Source: Flavobacteriia bacterium
GTDB lineage: Bacteria > Bacteroidota > Bacteroidia > Flavobacteriales > Flavobacteriaceae
Direction: 5' to 3'
DNA length: 64,000 nt
NCBI GenBank assembly: GCA_004293165.1
Contig: RDYL01000008.1
Location: forward strand, 62,001-126,000
How positions within the stretch are numbered: the stretch's first letter is position 1; every line of letters starts with the position of its first letter. This document shows positions 59,685-64,000 of the stretch, in pieces. A program made the translations under genes and the position numbers. The notes under the pieces were generated by a model that was not told the DNA's origin, searched no databases, and worked only from the letters and a program-made list of their open reading frames with translations.

Positions 59685-60279
59685 AGCAATTATTTTTGAT
59701 TTTGGCGATGTTTTTATTAATTTGAACAAACAAGCTATTGATACCGAATTTAGAAAATTGGGCTTAAACGCTTGGCATGATGATTTAGATACTTTGAATA
59801 AAAAGTACGAAATAGGCAAAATTGACGAATTGGAATTTATGGAAGGTTTTCAAAAACATCTTCCGAATGCCAGTCTAATTGAAATTAGAACCGCTTGGAA
59901 TTCTATTTTAGGCGATTTTCCTTTGTACCGATTAGAGTTTTTGCAAATGATTGCCTCTAAATACAAATTATTTCTTTTAAGTAATACAGATTATACCCAC
60001 ATTGAAAAATTTGAACACAAAGAAGGGCTAACTTTTGCACGTGATTTTTACAGTTGTTTTGAAAAAGTATATTTTTCCTATGAAATTGGATTTCGAAAAC
60101 CAGATGAAAATGCCTTTAAATACGTAATTAATAACCATAATTTGAATCCAAAAAAAACACTATTTGTAGACGACAAACAAGAAAATACCGATATAGCCAA
60201 AAAATTAGGATTACATGTTTGGAATCTATTACCTGGCGTGGATGATGTTGTTGATCTTTTTGATAAAAAAATAATTTAA
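59677..60279 (+). CDS. HAD-superfamily hydrolase
   Basis: 200 residues from ATG 59677 (MIEAIIFDFGDVFINLNKQA). HAD motif I FDFGDV, motif II LLSNTD, motif III Lys region (FRKPDENAFK) and motif IV VDDKQENTDIAKKLG are clear; the cap is of the helical type. A phosphatase of an unknown small phosphorylated metabolite. A longer frame from 59650 sits fully inside ribD. In riboflavin synthesis a HAD phosphatase is needed, and the overlap with ribD makes this one a candidate (inference). Confidence 0.9.
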   Translation: MIEAIIFDFGDVFINLNKQAIDTEFRKLGLNAWHDDLDTLNKKYEIGKIDELEFMEGFQKHLPNASLIEIRTAWNSILGDFPLYRLEFLQMIASKYKLFLLSNTDYTHIEKFEHKEGLTFARDFYSCFEKVYFSYEIGFRKPDENAFKYVINNHNLNPKKTLFVDDKQENTDIAKKLGLHVWNLLPGVDDVVDLFDKKII

Positions 60280-60284
60280 CAAAC

Positions 60285-61145
60285 GTGATTTATTTACTTC
60301 TAAGCATTTTATTCAATGCAGTTCTTTTTATAATTATTAAACTTTTTGCAAAATTCAATATTGATGCGTTACAAGCCTTAGTCGTAAACTATTTTATTGC
60401 TTTTGGAGTGGGGCTATTTTTTTTAGACACCTTCTTTTCTCCTCAAATAATAATCTCGCAAGAATGGTTTAAAGGAAGTATTTTATTAGGCTTTATATTC
60501 ATTTCTACATTTTATGTCACAACAATTACATCACAACGAAATGGACTTTCAGTGGCGTCAGTTGCCTCTAAAATGTCTGTAATCATCCCCATAATTTTAG
60601 GTGTTTTTTTATATGACGAAACATTAGGAAGTGTAAAAATTTTAGGCATCATCATAGCCTTAATTGCTGTTTATTTTACTTCTAAAAAAGAAACAGGCGA
60701 AATACAACAAGCAAGTAATCTTGTCTTTCCCATTTTAGTTTTCATTGGAGCCGGAACCATCGATTCGAGTTTAAAATATTTACAAACATTTCACGTACCA
60801 TCCAATCAAATTGGTTTATTTTCCTCTGTTACTTTTTTCTGTGCATTTAGCGTTGGAATCCTCATATTGGTATTTTTAAGTCTTAAAGGGAAAATCAAAT
60901 TTGCTGGAAGAAATATTTTAGGAGGAATAGCTTTAGGCTTACCCAATTTCTTTTCATTGTACTATTTAGTAAAAATGTTAGAAGCAAAAGCTTTTGAAAG
61001 CGCTACTTTATTTACTATACATAACATTGCTATTGTATTAGTTTCTACTTTTGTAGGCATTCTTTTCTTTAAAGAACGAATTTCAATGCGAAATGCTTTA
61101 GGAATTGGATTAGCTTTATTTGCCCTATTTTTAGTTACTTATTAA
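60285..61145 (+). CDS. EamA (DMT) family transporter
   Basis: 286 residues, about ten transmembrane helices in two EamA repeats (about 1-125 and 140-285). GVFLYDETLGSVKILGIIIA and VGILFFKERISMRNALGIGL are the ends of the two halves with the conserved Glu. Export of a metabolite; substrate unknown. The start codon is GTG. It follows the HAD gene by 5 nt and precedes the YigZ gene by 1 nt, so the run ribD-HAD-EamA-YigZ looks like one operon. Confidence 0.88.
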   Translation: MIYLLLSILFNAVLFIIIKLFAKFNIDALQALVVNYFIAFGVGLFFLDTFFSPQIIISQEWFKGSILLGFIFISTFYVTTITSQRNGLSVASVASKMSVIIPIILGVFLYDETLGSVKILGIIIALIAVYFTSKKETGEIQQASNLVFPILVFIGAGTIDSSLKYLQTFHVPSNQIGLFSSVTFFCAFSVGILILVFLSLKGKIKFAGRNILGGIALGLPNFFSLYYLVKMLEAKAFESATLFTIHNIAIVLVSTFVGILFFKERISMRNALGIGLALFALFLVTY

Positions 61146-61146
61146 A

Positions 61147-61761
61147 ATGGAATTCTCAGAAAACGACACATATAAAACTATTTCCAGTGCTTCAGAAGAA
61201 GTGTTATACAAAGAAAAAAATAGTAAATTCTTTGGCTATGCATTTCCAGTTTCTAACGAAGAAGAGATAAAAGAACATTTAGATCGATTGCGAAAAGAGC
61301 ATTTTTCTGCGCGTCATTGGTGTTATGCGTATCAAATAGGTACAGAGAAAATTCAATACCGTGCAAATGACGATGGCGAACCAAATAATAGCGCCGGAAT
61401 GCCCATCTATGGACAAATTCAGTCATTTGAAGTTACAAATGTAATGGTTGTAGTAGTTCGTTATTTTGGTGGCGTAAAATTGGGCGTTGGCGGATTAATT
61501 TCGGCATACAAAACGGCAGCCCAAATGGCATTAGAAAATTCGGAAATTGTAGAGCAAACCATCAACAAGTTTTTTACTATTTCTTTTGAATATGTACATT
61601 TGAATAAAGTGATGCGAATTATTAAAGAAAAAAATCTCCAAATCGTATCTCAAAAAATGGAAATGGATTGTGAAATTCAAATTTCAATTCGAAAAAAAAA
61701 TGTTCAAAACTTATTGGACACTTTTGAAAATTTATATGAAATAAAACTTACCGAAGTATAA
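61147..61761 (+). CDS. YigZ/IMPACT (UPF0029) family protein
   Basis: 204 residues. KNSKFFGYAFPVSNEEEIKE, ARHWCYAYQIGTEKIQYRAN and DDGEPNNSAGMPIYGQI are the UPF0029 motifs; VRYFGGVKLGVGGLISAYK follows and a C-terminal domain-of-elongation-factor-like segment ends the protein. The family is linked to translation regulation; its bacterial role is unclear. Last gene of the ribD operon. Confidence 0.93.
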   Translation: MEFSENDTYKTISSASEEVLYKEKNSKFFGYAFPVSNEEEIKEHLDRLRKEHFSARHWCYAYQIGTEKIQYRANDDGEPNNSAGMPIYGQIQSFEVTNVMVVVVRYFGGVKLGVGGLISAYKTAAQMALENSEIVEQTINKFFTISFEYVHLNKVMRIIKEKNLQIVSQKMEMDCEIQISIRKKNVQNLLDTFENLYEIKLTEV

Positions 61762-61765
61762 AATT

Positions 61766-62167
61766 TTATAACTCATTTATTTTTTCAGAAACATAATCTG
61801 GCGGTAAAATTGGACGTCCGGTTTTCATATCTACAAACACTAACATGGAGTATCCCGTTGTTAATAACTCATTCTTTTCATTATATATTTCGTAGTCAAA
61901 TTCTATCTTCACAGAGGTCTGACTTTTAAATATTGTTTTAACCGTTAGTAAGTCATCATATCGAGCTGGTTTTTTATAATTCATGGTCAAAGTAACTACG
62001 GGCAACATAACGCCATTCTCTTCCATCCATTTGTACGAAACTCCCATATTTCTCAACCATTCCACACGTCCCATCTCAAAATATTGCGCATAATTTCCGT
62101 GATAAACGACCCCCATTTGGTCAGTTTCCGCATATCGCACACGAACTTGAAATTTATATTCTTTCAT
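61766..62167 (-). CDS. Acyl-CoA thioesterase (YbgC/4HBT hot-dog fold)
   Basis: 133 residues. RVRYAETDQMGVVYHGNYAQ with the catalytic Asp, then YFEMGRVEWLRNMG, is the 4-hydroxybenzoyl-CoA thioesterase signature, and the length is typical. It hydrolyses short acyl-CoA esters in the cytoplasm. It converges with the YigZ gene 4 nt apart. Confidence 0.93.
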   Translation of the reverse strand: MKEYKFQVRVRYAETDQMGVVYHGNYAQYFEMGRVEWLRNMGVSYKWMEENGVMLPVVTLTMNYKKPARYDDLLTVKTIFKSQTSVKIEFDYEIYNEKNELLTTGYSMLVFVDMKTGRPILPPDYVSEKINEL

Positions 62168-62358
62168 ATTAAACCAATATTAAGTTAATATTAAAAAAAG
62201 TTTTTTGTTTACAATTTTTTTTTTTAAAAATCAATAGCAAAAAAATTTTTTTTAAAAAATTTTGTTCACATATTTGCTATCCCAAAACATATAAACAAAA
62301 TATTCCTTTTGTTTACTTTTGTTATCCTACAAAAATATAATAATAATTAATTAAATTC
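62168..62358 (+). promoter_or_regulatory. dnaA upstream region
   Basis: Extremely AT-rich with long A and T runs (62190-62265). A -7 box TACTTTTG lies at 62314-62321, 38 nt before the ATG. I found no clear TTATCCACA-type DnaA box, so I do not call an origin. Confidence 0.5.
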
Positions 62359-63786
62359 ATGTCAAAAACTGCGCAATCGGTATGGAATAACTGTCTGTCT
62401 TTCATTAAAGACAATGTTCATGATCAAGCATACAGAACTTGGTTTGAACCTATACAATCAGTTGAGCTAAACGATAACGCGTTGTCTATTCAAGTGCCTA
62501 GTAAATTCTTTTACGAATGGCTAGAAGAACACTATGTAAAATTATTAAAAGTAGCCTTAACAAAAGAGTTAGGTACAGGTGCAAAGTTATTGTATAAAAT
62601 TAAGATGGAAAACACTTATGGCAATAAACTTCCATTTACTGAGCAAATTCCAAGTTACAATAGAACCGCAGTGAAACCTCAAGAAGTAGATGTGCCTATT
62701 GTAAACAAAAATCCAGAGTTAAAAAATCCATTTGTCATTCCAGGTATTCGTAATTTAAAAATCGAATCACAACTTAATGCTAATTACAGTTTTGATAATT
62801 TCCTTGAAGGAGATTCAAACCGTTTAGCTAGAAGTGCAGGTATGGCTGTTGCTAACAAACCTGGCGGAACATCTTTTAACCCGCTATTAATTTTTGGGGG
62901 AGTTGGTTTAGGTAAAACACACTTAGCACATGCTATTGGTGTTGAAATTAAAGACAAATATCCAGAAAAAACTGTGTTGTATATTTCAGCAGAAATATTC
63001 ACACAACAATATATTGATTCTGTTAAAAAGAATACCCGTAACGACTTTATTCATTTCTATCAATTAATTGATGTTTTAATTATTGATGATGTGCAATTCT
63101 TGTCAGGTAAATCAGGAACACAAGATGTATTTTTCCACATCTTCAACCATTTACACCAAAACGGAAAACAAGTAATTCTTACTTCTGACAAAGCCCCTGT
63201 GGACATGCAAGATATTGAGCAACGCTTACTATCTCGTTTCAAATGGGGATTATCAGCTGAATTACACCAACCTGATTATGAAACACGTATTTCAATCTTG
63301 AAAAACATTTTGTTTAGAGATGGTGTTGAAATTCCTGATGAAATTGTAGAATACGTTGCTAAAAACATTAAATCAAACGTTCGTGAATTAGAAGGTGCTA
63401 TTATTTCTTTAATTGCGCAATCTTCTTTTAACAAACGCGAGGTGAATATTGAATTAGCAAAACAAGTGGTTGAGAAATTTGTTAAGAATGTAAAACGTGA
63501 AATTTCAATTGATTATATCCAAAAAATTGTTTCTGATTATTTCCAATTGGATGTTGAAACTTTACAATCCAAAACAAGGAAACGTCATGTGGTTCAAGCT
63601 AGACAATTAGCTATGTTTTTTGCTAAAAAATTTACCAAAGCTTCCTTAGCAAATATTGGCTCACAAATTGGAGACCGTGACCACGCAACTGTACTTCATG
63701 CTTGCAAAACAGTTGACAATTTAGTAACTACCGACAAACAATTTAGAAAATTTGTTGACGACATCAACAAGAAATTATCGCTATAA
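62359..63786 (+). CDS. dnaA: Chromosomal replication initiator protein DnaA
   Basis: 475 residues. Domain I (about 1-90, SVWNNCLSFIKDNVHDQAYR), a short linker, the AAA+ domain III (Walker A FGGVGLGKTHLAHAI, Walker B VLIIDDVQFLSG, then LSRFKWGLSAEL) and domain IV with the DNA-binding signature GDRDHATVLHACKTV. Length is typical. It starts DNA replication at oriC. The phosphatase gene follows after 3 nt. Confidence 0.97.
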   Translation: MSKTAQSVWNNCLSFIKDNVHDQAYRTWFEPIQSVELNDNALSIQVPSKFFYEWLEEHYVKLLKVALTKELGTGAKLLYKIKMENTYGNKLPFTEQIPSYNRTAVKPQEVDVPIVNKNPELKNPFVIPGIRNLKIESQLNANYSFDNFLEGDSNRLARSAGMAVANKPGGTSFNPLLIFGGVGLGKTHLAHAIGVEIKDKYPEKTVLYISAEIFTQQYIDSVKKNTRNDFIHFYQLIDVLIIDDVQFLSGKSGTQDVFFHIFNHLHQNGKQVILTSDKAPVDMQDIEQRLLSRFKWGLSAELHQPDYETRISILKNILFRDGVEIPDEIVEYVAKNIKSNVRELEGAIISLIAQSSFNKREVNIELAKQVVEKFVKNVKREISIDYIQKIVSDYFQLDVETLQSKTRKRHVVQARQLAMFFAKKFTKASLANIGSQIGDRDHATVLHACKTVDNLVTTDKQFRKFVDDINKKLSL

Positions 63787-63789
63787 TTC

Positions 63790-64000
63790 ATGTCTTCTAA
63801 AATCTTAATGGTCTGCTTAGGAAATATTTGCCGTTCTCCTTTGGCAGAAGGTATTATGCGGGCTAAACTTTCTAAAGATTTTATTGTAGATTCCGCTGGA
63901 ACTGGTGGTTGGCACGCGGGAGAATTACCCGACAAGCGTTCTATTTCAACTGCAAAAAATAGAGGTTTGGATATTACTAGCCAAAGAGCGCGACAATTTA
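63790..64000 (+). CDS. Low-molecular-weight protein-tyrosine phosphatase, partial
   Basis: The first 70 residues of a gene cut by the window end. MSSKILMVCLGNICRSPLAE carries the active-site loop C9-x5-R15-S, the signature of the LMW-PTP family, and VDSAGTGGWHAGELPDKRSI continues it. It starts 3 nt after dnaA and is probably cotranscribed. In Flavobacteria it is often found right after dnaA; its target is unknown. Confidence 0.93.
   Translation, partial: MSSKILMVCLGNICRSPLAEGIMRAKLSKDFIVDSAGTGGWHAGELPDKRSISTAKNRGLDITSQRARQF

Noticed and set aside
62168..62358. Origin of replication at dnaA
   Set aside because: The region is AT-rich but no clear TTATCCACA-type boxes were found, and in Bacteroidota the origin need not lie at dnaA.

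Overview
The window looks like chromosomal DNA from a Flavobacterium-type organism (Bacteroidota, Flavobacteriaceae). It is AT-rich, its genes lack Shine-Dalgarno sequences, and many genes follow the Bacteroidota promoter pattern TTG-N19/20-TAnnTTTG. It also holds family-specific genes: DUF4199, DUF4290, DUF5686 with a carboxypeptidase-like domain, a GlmU-like nucleotidyltransferase next to type B L31, an M23 peptidase next to a TonB receptor, TM2/DUF2752 proteins and a FISUMP protein. Gene order is that of a core chromosome. I see no prophage, insertion sequence or CRISPR array.

Layout. 1-8.3 kb: partial carB, rpmH, a TPR membrane protein, a TauE-like permease, a lytic transglycosylase, an alpha/beta hydrolase, a GNAT-like protein, mtaB, a GlmU-like protein and rpmE. 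8.5-14.1 kb: DUF4199 protein, family 2 glycosyltransferase, an inserted ORF6N gene, phosphohexomutase and an MsbA-like ABC exporter, consistent with envelope polysaccharide or lipid work. 14.3-20.3 kb: DUF2971 protein, a coupled pair of very small membrane proteins, a lipoprotein with EF-hand-like loops, a TonB receptor and an M23 peptidase. 20.4-23.9 kb: a coiled-coil protein, zapA, a probable 6S RNA, rny and xerD. 23.9-27.9 kb: secreted and outer-membrane proteins, TM2/DUF2752 proteins and aroQ. 27.9-29.1 kb: a GxxExxY nuclease-like gene bracketed by two arrays of tandem repeats. 29.1-33.3 kb: DUF5686 protein, a toxin-antitoxin pair and an orphan protein.

33.5-41.4 kb is the most accessory-looking part: a membrane TPR protein and an ECF sigma factor on the minus strand, then on the plus strand a small HTH protein, a zinc-ribbon protein, a FISUMP/TPR protein, two small secreted proteins and a large TPR-CHAT protease-like protein. 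Two copies of the inverted repeat CGCAA-N5-TTGCG lie in the divergent gap. The set invites a protease-controlled sigma-factor model, which is inference only.

41.4-64 kb is mainly housekeeping: a TauE permease, murA (with Asp in place of the fosfomycin-target Cys), DUF4290, DUF493, a P-loop protein, recQ-fmt, HU, YqgE, a class IV aminotransferase, tRNA-Met(CAT), a dihydrouridine synthase, hisS, a MacB-like permease, prmC, ribD, a HAD hydrolase, an EamA transporter, a YigZ protein, a thioesterase, dnaA and a partial low-molecular-weight phosphatase.

A second theme is repeats. Short degenerate families fill many gaps. Two of them also sit in frame inside genes: a 7-bp-period repeat twice in prmC and at the end of the glycosyltransferase, and a palindromic repeat in ribD. 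All names rest on motifs read by eye; no database search was run.
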